Origin: Bacillus sp. FJAT-29814
GTDB lineage: Bacteria; Bacillota; Bacilli; Bacillales; Cytobacillaceae
Length of the DNA: 64,000 nt
Reading direction: 5' to 3'
Assembly (NCBI RefSeq): GCF_001510715.1
Contig: NZ_LMTJ01000002.1
Coordinates: 434,001 to 498,000, forward strand
Shown: positions 18,100 to 26,905 of the stretch, in pieces
Numbering within the stretch: the stretch's first letter is position 1
Layout: each line of letters begins with the position of its first letter
Notes under the pieces: generated by a model
What the model saw: the letters and a program-made list of their open reading frames with translations, nothing else
What the model was told of the DNA's origin: nothing
Databases searched by the model: none
Translations under genes and position numbers: made by a program

Positions 18100-18125
18100 A
18101 CAGCCAGGTCCGCTTGCCTGGCTGT
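18100..18125 (-). terminator. Hairpin at the edge of array A
   Basis: Nine-bp stem ACAGCCAGG / CCTGGCTGT with an eight-base loop. On the minus strand it is followed by TGATTTTT, so it could stop transcripts running leftwards antisense to the M15 gene. Confidence 0.5.
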
Positions 18126-18205
18126 GATAATATTTACTATATGAAACTATGGACAAACGTTTTTCGTCTTAATGTATGAAATTATTTATGAGAGGAATAT
18201 GTGGT

Positions 18206-18769
18206 GTGAAGCGTAAACAATCTAGACGTACAGTGTTTGTATTAGTGGTGATCGCCACGATAGTATTCTTTTTTTATAAATTCTCCCACTCTTCAACACC
18301 GAATGGTAATCCATTGCCGTCTGAACTTCATCCTGTTGTGAAGGAAAATATAAAACAAGTAATCAAGCAAGCTGCGGATAAGGGGATCGTGGTTGTGATT
18401 ACCGATGGCTTTCGCAGCGCCGCAGACCAGGATCGACTATATGAAAAAGGGCGAACGGCTGGCGGTACGATTGTCACGCATGCAAAAGGCGGACAGTCGT
18501 TTCACAATTATGGGCTTGCGGTTGATTTTGCACTGAAGAATGCTTCCGGCGATGTTATTTGGGATATGCACTATGATGGCAATAAAAATGGCAAAGCTGA
18601 CTGGGATGAGGTCGTAGAAATCGCAAAACCGCTGGGCTTTGCATGGGGCGGGGATTGGCCGGAGTTTAAAGATTATCCTCACCTGCAAATGGATTTTGGC
18701 CTGACGATTGCCGATTTGCAGAATGGGGCAAGACCAACACTGACAGCAGGGCCCAACCCGGGCGAATAA
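18206..18769 (+). CDS. M15-family peptidoglycan peptidase (CwlK/VanY-like)
   Basis: 188 aa from GTG 18206, after GAGAGG; an in-frame ATG at 18176 would add ten residues but lacks a ribosome site. A basic N-terminus and one membrane helix (VFVLVVIATIVFFFYKF) suggest a membrane-anchored or secreted protein. Zinc-site motifs SFHNYGLAVDFAL (His, Asp) and HLQMDFG (His) are intact, and the GFRSAADQDRLYEKG segment is typical of M15 L-alanyl-D-glutamate peptidases. It would cut peptidoglycan stem peptides outside the membrane. Confidence 0.88.
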   Translation: MKRKQSRRTVFVLVVIATIVFFFYKFSHSSTPNGNPLPSELHPVVKENIKQVIKQAADKGIVVVITDGFRSAADQDRLYEKGRTAGGTIVTHAKGGQSFHNYGLAVDFALKNASGDVIWDMHYDGNKNGKADWDEVVEIAKPLGFAWGGDWPEFKDYPHLQMDFGLTIADLQNGARPTLTAGPNPGE

Positions 18770-18817
18770 TCAACTGGCCATGAATCGCCTATGCTCCCCA
18801 ATTGATCAAAGAAGACG

Positions 18818-19561
18818 TTATGTTGAAGTTGGTTTTTCCTTTTTCTCGTTAAACACCATGCTTTCAATTTGCAGCATGACTGACAGGACGTGGATGAAGG
18901 CTACGTGCATGTTGGAATCTTGTAAATTCTTGTTGTAATGATGATGGAAGCAGCTTCCCATCGCCTCTCTTGCCTGATAATCAAAATGATAGAAATCGAC
19001 AATTGGAAAAAATAAGCCGCCGCCCAATGGCATTAGGATTCCCATGGCGACTTCTCCTTGTTTTGGCGGAATGGCAGCTGGATCATAGACGATCACATCC
19101 AGCGGCTTTTCTTCAAGGATATCAATGGCCAAAAATATCCGGTCATTTAATTTTGGGCCAATATAATAGAATTTCGGTACCGCTTTGGCGCATTCCCGGA
19201 GCCAGGAGATCATGAATGGCTTTCTATGCAGCTCATGATAGTTTTCCTCGATGTACGCTTCGATACTATTATCATGTGGGTCTATGCTGGCATCATACAG
19301 CATCCGAAACCAAAATAAATTATAGAGTAAGCTCGAGCGCTTTTTTCTTTGCGGTTGATGCTCATCGACATACTCATTCACCATTGGAAGACAAGCCTCA
19401 TAATACCGGTCCAAGGCAAACATCATATAATCCCGAAAAACCTCGCTCACCATTTCTCTCTTTAATTCTTCTGATACATCATAATCCGGCCGGAACTTTT
19501 TTGCTTTCGCATGAGCTTGGACTAACTCTACTACCTTGTCGAGCGTTGATTGGTTACTCAT
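18818..19561 (-). CDS. Uncharacterised cytoplasmic protein
   Basis: About 247 aa, with start options at 19561 (spacing fits AAAGG) and 19570. No signal peptide or membrane helix. The sequence is rich in aromatic and charged residues, with a helical N-terminal half (YMMFALDRYYEACLPMVNEYVDE) and a more beta-like centre (VIVYDPAAIPPKQGEVAMGILMP). I do not recognise the family. It is convergent with the M15 gene and monocistronic. Confidence 0.7.
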   Translation of the reverse strand: MSNQSTLDKVVELVQAHAKAKKFRPDYDVSEELKREMVSEVFRDYMMFALDRYYEACLPMVNEYVDEHQPQRKKRSSLLYNLFWFRMLYDASIDPHDNSIEAYIEENYHELHRKPFMISWLRECAKAVPKFYYIGPKLNDRIFLAIDILEEKPLDVIVYDPAAIPPKQGEVAMGILMPLGGGLFFPIVDFYHFDYQAREAMGSCFHHHYNKNLQDSNMHVAFIHVLSVMLQIESMVFNEKKEKPTST

Positions 19562-19790
19562 GTCATGCATCAACCTTTCTGGTTATTAACTTTTCATTGC
19601 GATAGGGATTCCAGATAGAGTAAATTAAGAGTTCACGTTACGAAGACATTATGGAGTAAAAAATGAAGTTGCTAAAATTATAGCATTAAAAGTCGAATTT
19701 TGACGCTGAATAAAAGGGGAAATTATCCATTTTCACAAAATTGTTAAATATGCCGCAAATGGCAACTCCCCCCTCCTTCTTAAGCCATTA

Positions 19791-19819
19791 GGGCAGCCAA
19801 CAGTGTTGAGTGGCTGCCC
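19791..19819 (-). terminator. Hairpin at the end of the microcompartment operon
   Basis: Perfect nine-bp stem GGGCAGCCA / TGGCTGCCC with an 11-base loop, directly after the last gene of the minus-strand operon. The downstream T tract is weak (TAATGGCTTAA on the minus strand). The rest of 19562-19825 shows no gene. Confidence 0.55.
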
Positions 19820-19825
19820 CAGCAT

Positions 19826-20935
19826 TTATCCTATCCGATTATACTGCCTCATGACCCGCAGTAGCTCTTCATGGTCGATGGCATGGACTTTTTGGCCAAA
19901 TGGTTTGACTGTTGTCATCGTTTCGGCTGCGAGCATGGCGTTTACCACTGATTCATCAACAGCTTGGCAAACAGCTTCGTAGATAGGATCAAATACTTCA
20001 TCATTGACGAATTCCAGTTTCAGGCTACCCGGTAATTTTTGAGGAATGTCCATCTCATTTGCCGTGGAAAAAGCCAGAAAGATATCACCCGAGCTGTTTC
20101 CTCCAGGAGTTCCGCTTCTGCCAATTCCGATGGCCACGCGTTTGGCAACCCTCCGCAGCTGATGCGGGAGCATCGGAATATCGGTTCCAATAATGACGAT
20201 AATCGACCCTTGCTCCTTCTCCAAGACCTTCTCCTTCGGCATTTGCTTTCCGACAGGGACCCCCAAAATGGTCAGCCATTCTCGCAAGCCGAAATTTGCT
20301 TGGACGAGCACACCGACATGATGCTGCTTTCCATTGATAGAAACAATACGCGAGGATGTCCCAGTTCCGCCTTTAAATTCGTAGCAGATCATGCCGGTTC
20401 CCCCACCAACATTGCCTTCAGCGACAGGGCCAGATTTTGCACTTTCTAGGGCTGAAAGGACATGTTCTTCCGAAACATGCTGCCCGTTAATGTCATTCAG
20501 GACACCGTCATAGGTTTCGGCAATCACGGGCATCGCCCATAAATGCTCTTGACTGAATTGTTCGCCGTACTGTTGGATCATCCATTTTGTCGTCGCGTGA
20601 TGGGCAATTCCAACTGAATGGGTATTGGTGATGCAAATCGGACTCAGAAAATAACCGGCATCATTGACCCAATGCACTCCGGTCATCTCGCCGTTGCCGT
20701 TTAAGCTATAAAAACCGCCCCAAATCGGCTGCATCCCATCCTTTTTTCCCCGAGGCAATATCGCTGTAACCCCTGTACGGACTGGACCTTTCCCGATTAC
20801 AACCGGCCCTTCCCCTTCAATAATGGTCGTAAATCCAATTTCCACACCCGGAACATCCGTTAAGGCATTAAACTCTCCGGTTATCCCAGGGAACGGCAAA
20901 CCAAGGTCTCGCGCACGTTTTTTTACCAAAGTCAT
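19826..20935 (-). CDS. P1-family peptidase (DmpA / L-aminopeptidase-D-esterase type)
   Basis: 369 aa from the ATG at 20935; AAGGAGGG lies just before it and is encoded in the longer frame that begins with TTG upstream. Family features: KRARDLGLPFPGITGEFNALTDVPGVEIG at the start and GRSGTPGGNSSGDIFLAF, which holds the self-cleavage site and the nucleophile Ser. These enzymes self-process into two chains and act on N-terminal residues of peptides, amides or beta-peptides. It is the last gene of the BMC operon, so it may release the substrate of the pathway from an amide or peptide (inference). Confidence 0.85.
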   Translation of the reverse strand: MTLVKKRARDLGLPFPGITGEFNALTDVPGVEIGFTTIIEGEGPVVIGKGPVRTGVTAILPRGKKDGMQPIWGGFYSLNGNGEMTGVHWVNDAGYFLSPICITNTHSVGIAHHATTKWMIQQYGEQFSQEHLWAMPVIAETYDGVLNDINGQHVSEEHVLSALESAKSGPVAEGNVGGGTGMICYEFKGGTGTSSRIVSINGKQHHVGVLVQANFGLREWLTILGVPVGKQMPKEKVLEKEQGSIIVIIGTDIPMLPHQLRRVAKRVAIGIGRSGTPGGNSSGDIFLAFSTANEMDIPQKLPGSLKLEFVNDEVFDPIYEAVCQAVDESVVNAMLAAETMTTVKPFGQKVHAIDHEELLRVMRQYNRIG

Positions 20936-20953
20936 TACCCTCCTTCTAAACAA

Positions 20954-21004
20954 TCAGGGGCCTGACTCCCACTGCTTTCACACAGTATAGGACTGGGCCC
21001 CTAA
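20954..21004 (-). promoter_or_regulatory. Intercistronic hairpin between amidase and P1 peptidase genes
   Basis: AGGGGCC and GGCCCCT arms enclose a weaker inner stem. No T tract follows, so a role in mRNA stability is more likely than termination. Confidence 0.4.
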
Positions 21005-21012
21005 CCATACCT

Positions 21013-21912
21013 CTATTTCATTTTATAGCTGTATTGATCCAATATCCACTGAGGGAACTCCATCCGTGCTGTCATGAGCGGGTCGACAATTTGGCAAATC
21101 CTTAGGTCACCTACAAGGGATAAGAGCATACCCGCCTCATCCGTCTCGATTCCTAGCTCCTGAACGATAAATTGATGCATGTTAATCGTTGCCTGTTTGG
21201 CGGCGTCGTCCAACGTTTCCGCCGAGGCAATCGTGATGAGTTTCCCTTCACTGACAAGCATCGGCAGCGGGAGCGCCTCCCCTTTTAAAACATCCACTTT
21301 GACCGTTACTTCTCCTGGAATTTCCAAACCGCAGATGACAATTTCCCCGTCAGCCATCACCGCATGCAAATCCCCCATGGAGAGAAGAGCACCTGGGACA
21401 TTAACCGGCAAATATAGCGATGAACCTTTAATGATTTGCTTGCAATCCATATTACCGCCATGCTCACCCGGTGTTCCGGTCGGAATTTCTTCTCCGCCGG
21501 GAGCGGTGCCGATCACACCGATCATCGGTTTAATCGGAATCTGGATTTTATCATTAAAAATGGCTTTCCCGTCCTTGATGGGAATAATTTTTGTAGTTTC
21601 CCCTGTGACATAATCGCGGAGCACTCCCATTTTCGGGGTGGTGGTCATGACCCCTTTTTGGTCAATTTTAATATCCAGGATTTCTACCTTTAAGACATCT
21701 CCAGGCTCTGCCCCCTCGACAAACAGAGGCCCTGTTGCCGGGTTAATCTGATCCCAGCCCACTGAACTGAACGGCTGGTCTTCCCGTTGAATTTGGTTGC
21801 TAAAACAGTCGTACGTTTCAAACATGACCGTACTTCCTGATGCCACTTTTTTCACCGGCTTATGGTTTGGCGACATCGTTAGTACAGCCTGCTCCTTCTG
21901 AATTCTCTCCAT
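21013..21912 (-). CDS. Acetamidase/formamidase-family amidohydrolase
   Basis: 299 aa starting at ATG 21912 with GGGGAG eight bases upstream. Family segments: TGPLFVEGAEPGDVLKVEILDI, GEHGGNMDCKQI and GDLHAVMADGEIVICGLEI. Members hydrolyse short amides such as formamide or acetamide to ammonia and the acid. In this operon it may act on an amide upstream or downstream of the amino-alcohol pathway. No encapsulation-type helix is apparent, so it probably works in the cytosol. Confidence 0.88.
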   Translation of the reverse strand: MERIQKEQAVLTMSPNHKPVKKVASGSTVMFETYDCFSNQIQREDQPFSSVGWDQINPATGPLFVEGAEPGDVLKVEILDIKIDQKGVMTTTPKMGVLRDYVTGETTKIIPIKDGKAIFNDKIQIPIKPMIGVIGTAPGGEEIPTGTPGEHGGNMDCKQIIKGSSLYLPVNVPGALLSMGDLHAVMADGEIVICGLEIPGEVTVKVDVLKGEALPLPMLVSEGKLITIASAETLDDAAKQATINMHQFIVQELGIETDEAGMLLSLVGDLRICQIVDPLMTARMEFPQWILDQYSYKMK

Positions 21913-21981
21913 TCCTGCAACTCCCCTCTCTACGGGTAGGCCGACTTCCGGTGGATCCTCTTAAGGAACCGGCCCTCTGGC

Positions 21982-22914
21982 TCAACCCGCTGTTAGCGTA
22001 TAAGATACCTTTCCCTCATCACTGATGTCCACTAATGCGCCTCGCAGCAAGCCTTGGTCATAGTCGGTTCCGGCATTGATGCAGACGGTCCTGCCTAATG
22101 TTGTCACGCCACGGCTTTCATGAACATTCCCATGCAGCGACAGCAACGGCTGGTATTTTTCAATCGCCTCACGCACCGCTTTACTCCCTACGGGCCCGGT
22201 GGCCAGGGAATCACCATCGAGAATCGGCTTTAACTCATCATCGTACATGGTTCCTTGATCCAAGTCCGTATCATGGGGAGGAATATGAATATTAAAAATG
22301 CAACGATTCATATCCTTCACCTGTGAGGCCAATTGATGTATTTTCTCCGCTAGTTCTTCCTCGCCCAATTCGCGCGGGTACTTAAACACACTTTGTTTCC
22401 CCCCGCCTACCGATAGAATTTCGAACCCGCCCGCCTCAATAATTTTGCCATCGCCATTTTGGACGAAGCTTCCGCCGCTGATAATTTCATCAAGGTAGTA
22501 ATCATCTACGCTCCCCGGAATCAAAATGCACGGAATTCCAGCTGCATGGAACCGTTCATCCGCCATGGCAATCCACTGCTGGAGAACCTCAACCTGCTTC
22601 TCCTTAATAATCCGCTCGGCATCACTTTCGGTTAATGAGTTCAACTCATCTTCCGTAACCAGATAAGGATAAAAGCCGGCATCCCGCAAATTCCTCTCCA
22701 GGTCCGGAAGCTCCTTCGGGTTCTTCACTTTGACAGTCGAACCATAGTAGCGGCAAGTATAAACGCCGGATTTTTGCACAATGGGTACGACCATTTTACC
22801 GGTGAAATCCCCTCCGAAAAGAACCAAATCCGCCTTATAGAATTTGCCGGCATTGGTAAACTTCCGAAAGGTGGTTTCCGCTGCATGCAGGTCGGCCGCA
22901 AAAAAAAGTTTCAC
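21982..22914 (-). CDS. Calcineurin-like metallophosphoesterase
   Basis: About 310 aa from GTG 22914 (AGGGG eight bases upstream); a GTG three codons earlier is in frame but overlaps the ribosome site. Motifs FFAADLHAAE (D-x-H), LFGGDFTGK (GGD), a later HIPPHDTDLD and SLHGNVHES (GNxHE) match the two-metal phosphoesterase core. The substrate is unknown. Its place between the permease and the amidase suggests removal of a phosphate in the same pathway, or hydrolysis of a phosphorylated side product. Confidence 0.85.
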   Translation of the reverse strand: MKLFFAADLHAAETTFRKFTNAGKFYKADLVLFGGDFTGKMVVPIVQKSGVYTCRYYGSTVKVKNPKELPDLERNLRDAGFYPYLVTEDELNSLTESDAERIIKEKQVEVLQQWIAMADERFHAAGIPCILIPGSVDDYYLDEIISGGSFVQNGDGKIIEAGGFEILSVGGGKQSVFKYPRELGEEELAEKIHQLASQVKDMNRCIFNIHIPPHDTDLDQGTMYDDELKPILDGDSLATGPVGSKAVREAIEKYQPLLSLHGNVHESRGVTTLGRTVCINAGTDYDQGLLRGALVDISDEGKVSYTLTAG

Positions 22915-22950
22915 ATTCCTCACCCCTGTATCAATTTTTAAAAGAGTCCA

Positions 22951-24552
22951 TTAATCAGAAGGTATCTCCTGGAATTGAATATCAAGATCGATTCCCTTCT
23001 TTGCATGGTGCCGTTTCATCACAAAGTAGACAATGATAGGAATAAACATTAAACATAGCGACACGACAATCATCGTGAATGGCAAATCACCCCGGAAAAA
23101 CGGAATCAGGAGATAGTAACAAATCGAGATACTGATGGCGAGCGTCAACCAGCCAAGAATGGTGATGAGATGAACGCCTAAAAACTTTGTTTTAACAACC
23201 GGAGGTGAGGAGTTAAATAAGATTTTCTTGCGGGTGGAGAACACGATGCCGGCAATCCCCAAGAAAATCCAGGCTAGGAACCAAGTGAAGATTGTGTAAG
23301 CGATATTGGCCGTCCAGGAAGGCATGAAAATATCAAGCATTAGGAAGAACCAGGCGCCAATGATGACCGTTCTTAATGCATAAGTTGGTGAATTGGTTTT
23401 CTTATTGAGTTCCATAAATTTGCTCGGAATCAGCCGGTCAAACGACCAGGCAACAATATTTCGCGAAGGCCCGAAGCCCAAACCTGCCGCCGATCCAAAC
23501 GTGGCAATCGCAAAACAGATGGCAATTAAGAACACAAAAATTGGACTCTTTGTCATGATGCCAATCATGATGGTGATAAATGGATCATATCCCTTGAATG
23601 GGTAGGCTTCATGCCCGGCATTGTAAAGATAATACAAACTATTGGACCAGATATCGCCGAAGTTGATATAGGACATGGCATAAAAAACTGTCCAGACAAT
23701 CATCAAAATCGCCAGTGACCCAAACAAGGCCAACAGCTGGGATTTCTGGACATTCCGAACCTCACCGGCAAGGTTCGCCCCAAATGTCGAGCCAAGCGTA
23801 TTAAGAATAATATAGGTTGAACCCGCCATCACGGTTGCGCCGAAGAGGAATTTCGTCGTATAGCCGTCCGCAGCAGCGAGGTTAATCACATCCCCATAGT
23901 TCAATCCGGTCAGTTCTGTGAAATTGGCGGCGAACGTTCCCTGCCCGGTAATCAGATTGGCGACAATAAAGACAACAGCGCCTACCAAAGTGGCTGTCAG
24001 CGTTAAATAAGCCAATCTTACCATCCACTTTGTTCCCTTATAATAGATAAAATAGATGAACGCAAGGAAAGCCGTACCAATAATCGCATGCATGGTATTG
24101 CTATTGAAAAACTCAGCCAGCCCAAGCCACGATGGGTCATTTCCATTAATCAGAGCGATAGAATAAAAGAACTCGACGATGGACCATTTAATGATCCAGT
24201 TTAATAGAATCCCCGTCCACGAGATGGAAGTAAATGTAATCATGAAACTTGCCATCAGCCCCAACGACGGATGCAGGATCCGGCTTATATAGATATACTC
24301 ACCGCCCGAGCGAGGCATCGAGACCGATAATAACCAATAAAGTCCGGCAATAATAAACATCTGTGCCACAGTCAAAATCGCCCAAACCATATGGGCTCCC
24401 GGATACAGAAACGGTGCCCACATAATATAAACGAGGGCAAACATCAACCCCGGGTTGGCTGCCGAGTAAATCATCGTATCAAGCGGACTAATCTGCCGGG
24501 CAATTCCACCGGTTGATTTCTGTTCAAACAATGCGAGACCAGCTTTTGACAT
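22951..24552 (-). CDS. APC-superfamily amino acid/amine permease
   Basis: 533 aa from ATG 24552, four bases after the stop of the second BMC-H gene and preceded by GGGGAAGGG. Twelve or more membrane helices. The N-terminal IARQISPLDTMIYSAANPG and VSMPRSGGEYIYISRILHPSLG segments are typical of the APC fold and its first-helix substrate site. Position in a BMC operon with an amino-alcohol kinase and phospho-lyase suggests it imports an amino alcohol or related amine. Confidence 0.88.
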   Translation of the reverse strand: MSKAGLALFEQKSTGGIARQISPLDTMIYSAANPGLMFALVYIMWAPFLYPGAHMVWAILTVAQMFIIAGLYWLLSVSMPRSGGEYIYISRILHPSLGLMASFMITFTSISWTGILLNWIIKWSIVEFFYSIALINGNDPSWLGLAEFFNSNTMHAIIGTAFLAFIYFIYYKGTKWMVRLAYLTLTATLVGAVVFIVANLITGQGTFAANFTELTGLNYGDVINLAAADGYTTKFLFGATVMAGSTYIILNTLGSTFGANLAGEVRNVQKSQLLALFGSLAILMIVWTVFYAMSYINFGDIWSNSLYYLYNAGHEAYPFKGYDPFITIMIGIMTKSPIFVFLIAICFAIATFGSAAGLGFGPSRNIVAWSFDRLIPSKFMELNKKTNSPTYALRTVIIGAWFFLMLDIFMPSWTANIAYTIFTWFLAWIFLGIAGIVFSTRKKILFNSSPPVVKTKFLGVHLITILGWLTLAISISICYYLLIPFFRGDLPFTMIVVSLCLMFIPIIVYFVMKRHHAKKGIDLDIQFQEIPSD

Positions 24553-24556
24553 TTTT

Positions 24557-24913
24557 TCACCCTTCCCCTTTATCATTTTCTTGATCTTCCACCTTTGATT
24601 CATCAATCGTCTTTTCCTGTTTTCCCTTACCCGGATCATATTGGAATAAGCAGGCAAGCTCGCCATCGGGATGCGGGATGACATTGAAGGCAATCAGGGC
24701 CCCTTTGTTTCGGGCTGCCTCTGCACCTGCTTCCACTGCAGCCTTTACCGCACTGACATCCCCCTCCACCAAAACCGTCACAAGGGCGGGATCCACCATC
24801 GACTGCTTGACCAGGTGAACATGGGCGGTTTTGACCATGACATCCAATGCTTCGATGGAGGTCGCGAGCCCCCTTGTTTCAATCATTCCTAACGCTTGGG
24901 CCACCCATCTCAC
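24557..24913 (-). CDS. BMC-H microcompartment shell protein with unusual pore loop and acidic tail
   Basis: 118 aa from GTG 24913, whose GTGA overlaps the stop of the preceding micro-[32 protein letters not shown] is the canonical BMC-H start. The pore loop, usually small and Gly-rich, reads SMVDPALV here, placing Asp-Pro near the hexamer centre. After the usual end there is an extra tail of about 24 residues rich in Lys, Glu and Asp (KTIDESKVEDQENDKGEG). The pore and tail differ clearly from the other BMC-H in this operon, so the two probably form hexamers with different permeability. Confidence 0.93.
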   Translation of the reverse strand: MRWVAQALGMIETRGLATSIEALDVMVKTAHVHLVKQSMVDPALVTVLVEGDVSAVKAAVEAGAEAARNKGALIAFNVIPHPDGELACLFQYDPGKGKQEKTIDESKVEDQENDKGEG

Positions 24914-24990
24914 CTACCCGTTTCTTCATCGTCCTTCGCTTCCAACCGCTTCAGCACTTCCTCGACAATGCGCTCGATATTTTGTTCCAT
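24910..24990 (-). CDS. 26-residue micro-ORF encoding an encapsulation-peptide-like helix
   Basis: ATG at 24990, stop TGA at 24910-24912, placed exactly between the two BMC-H genes. GAGGG lies about ten bases upstream, and the stop overlaps the next gene's GTG. The peptide core IERIVEEVLKRLEAK forms an amphipathic helix and closely resembles the tail of the aldehyde dehydrogenase (MDQIVEQVLQKVEG). In BMC systems such helices target cargo to the shell. Here the helix stands alone with no enzyme attached. It could be a free shell ligand, a fusion remnant, or a coupling ORF for translation. Confidence 0.6.
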   Translation of the reverse strand: MEQNIERIVEEVLKRLEAKDDEETGR

Positions 24991-25027
24991 CCTTGTATGA
25001 CCCTCGCTTTTTCACCCCCGAAGGTTA

Positions 25028-25312
25028 TTATCCTTCCAATTTCGGCAAAACCAATTGCAGTTCATTATGCGGTCTAGGAATCACATGGACAGAAAGCAGC
25101 TCCCCAACCCGCTGGGCCGCATCACTGCCCGCTTCTGTCGCGGCTTTCACCGCCCCCACATCACCTGTCACCAATACTGTCACGATTCCGCCGCCGACAT
25201 GAACCTTCCCGACTAGATTGACGTTTGCCGCTTTTACCATTGCATCGGCAGCCTCCAAGGAAGCTACCAAACCTCTCGTTTCAATCATGCCTAGTGCTCC
25301 ATTTACCGCCAT
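25028..25312 (-). CDS. BMC-H microcompartment shell protein (PduA/PduJ-like)
   Basis: 94 aa, the standard length for a single BMC domain. [29 protein letters not shown] and the pore loop KVHVGGGIV are canonical. [24 protein letters not shown] completes the fold. It would form the bulk hexamers of the shell. It lies 40 bp after the aldehyde dehydrogenase, with a good AGGAGG upstream. Confidence 0.95.
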   Translation of the reverse strand: MAVNGALGMIETRGLVASLEAADAMVKAANVNLVGKVHVGGGIVTVLVTGDVGAVKAATEAGSDAAQRVGELLSVHVIPRPHNELQLVLPKLEG

Positions 25313-25352
25313 AAATCATTCCTCCTAAATTTTTTAAAAAAATTGGCCCAGT

Positions 25353-26876
25353 TTACGTAGTTTGGTATTTTTCGATGACACTTTTGACCAATGCGGTAAT
25401 CATTTCGGGATCGACATTCATTTCGCTTCCTTCCACTTTCTGTAACACCTGTTCCACGATTTGGTCCATACTTTCGTCAGACTCTTGATGGGATGGTGCA
25501 GCATAAGCTGGTTTTGGGATGGCAACGTCCTTGATTCCATACGCAATCCGCTTAATATTAAGCAAATGCCTGGCGGTAATGTTGTCGGCAGTAATGTTCC
25601 CGCCGTATGAGCCGCAGCCTAATGTCAGCGAGGGTGTCAAACCGGTGGTCGCACCCGCTGCCCCAATTGATGCCAGCGTATTCACCAGAATACGCGAAAC
25701 GGGCATTTCCAATCCGAAGGCCTGGGCGACTTCCTCGTCATTGGTATGGAGCGAAAGGGAATGTCCCCTGCCGCCAATGTTTAACAGTTCCTGGCAGAGC
25801 CGCCTTGCCTCGTCAAGGTCCCTTGCCGTATACAAAGCAAAAATCGGGGAAAGTTTTTCAATCGAGAACGGAATGTCCTTGCCAATCAAGCTTTCTTCAG
25901 CAATCAATAATCTCGTTCCCGCAGGAACCGCAATCCCCGCCATTCCTGCAATTTCCTCAGCCGATTTTCCGACAATCGCCGGATTCAATTTACCCCTGAT
26001 CGGGGATATGACATTTTCAAGCAATCCCTTTTCGGTTTCATTTAAAAAGTAACTGCCGGTGTTTTTCAATTCCCGAATCGCCATTTCCTTTACGTTTTTA
26101 TGGACGACGATGGCCTGCTCGGTCGCGCAAATCGTCCCATTATCAAACGTCTTGCTGTCCACAATCATTTTGACCGCTTTTCTTACATCAGCAGATCGGT
26201 CGATATAGACAGGGACATTGCCCGGTCCAACTCCGTAGGCAGGTTTCCCGGAACTGTACGCCGCGCGAACAAGCCCGCCGCCGCCAGTGGCCAGGATTAA
26301 TTGAATGTCCTGATGGTGCATCAGTTCTGTGGTTGCCGCCATCGTCGGCTTGCTGATCCAGCCAATCAACCCTTCCGGCGCGCCTGCTTCAACAGCCGCA
26401 TCACGGCAAACCCTCAGTGCCTCGATTGTGCATTTCACCGCCGAAGGATGGGGGCTTACCACAATGGCATTTTGAGATTTTAACGATATAAGCGCTTTAA
26501 AAAATGCAGTGGAAGTGGGGTTTGTCGTTGGGATAATCCCGGCAATGACCCCAAACGGATAGGCAATTTCAGTGATTTTATTTTTTGGGTCCGCCCTAAT
26601 AATGCCGACAGTTTTTTCATCCTTGATTGATTCATAGACGCCCATGGAGCCAAGGTCGTTTTTGATCTTTTTATGTTCGACGACACCCATGCCCGTTTCT
26701 TCCACTGCCATTCTCGCCAATCTTTCCGAAGCCTGATTGGCGGCCTCCGCCATTTGTTTGACAATGGTGTCGACCTGTTCCTGGCTATACGTCTGAAATA
26801 CTGCTTGAGCTTCCTTAGCCAGCCGTACGGCCTCCCGCATATCCTGTATTGATTTCAAATCGTCATCCAATTGCAA
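25353..26876 (-). CDS. Acylating (CoA-dependent) aldehyde dehydrogenase with C-terminal targeting helices
   Basis: 507 aa from TTG 26876 (AAAGGAGGG nine bases upstream). The catalytic Cys is residue 250 in FDNGTICATEQ. IPTTNPTSTAFFKAL and ILATGGGGLVRAAYSSGKPAYGVGPGN match the acylating EutE/PduP/AdhE group, which makes acyl-CoA from aldehydes. After about residue 454 comes a Pro/Ser/Glu linker and two amphipathic helices (IVEQVLQKVEG and MITALVKSVIEKY), resembling encapsulation peptides. It is probably the lumen enzyme that consumes the volatile aldehyde. Confidence 0.92.
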   Translation of the reverse strand: MQLDDDLKSIQDMREAVRLAKEAQAVFQTYSQEQVDTIVKQMAEAANQASERLARMAVEETGMGVVEHKKIKNDLGSMGVYESIKDEKTVGIIRADPKNKITEIAYPFGVIAGIIPTTNPTSTAFFKALISLKSQNAIVVSPHPSAVKCTIEALRVCRDAAVEAGAPEGLIGWISKPTMAATTELMHHQDIQLILATGGGGLVRAAYSSGKPAYGVGPGNVPVYIDRSADVRKAVKMIVDSKTFDNGTICATEQAIVVHKNVKEMAIRELKNTGSYFLNETEKGLLENVISPIRGKLNPAIVGKSAEEIAGMAGIAVPAGTRLLIAEESLIGKDIPFSIEKLSPIFALYTARDLDEARRLCQELLNIGGRGHSLSLHTNDEEVAQAFGLEMPVSRILVNTLASIGAAGATTGLTPSLTLGCGSYGGNITADNITARHLLNIKRIAYGIKDVAIPKPAYAAPSHQESDESMDQIVEQVLQKVEGSEMNVDPEMITALVKSVIEKYQTT

Positions 26877-26905
26877 AATAGGGACCCTCCTTTCTGATTT
26901 TTGAA

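Noticed and set aside
24913..25027. BMC-P (vertex) gene in the shell segment
   Set aside because: The gap is only 115 bp and holds a 26-codon helix-forming ORF, which is too short and unlike EutN/CcmL.
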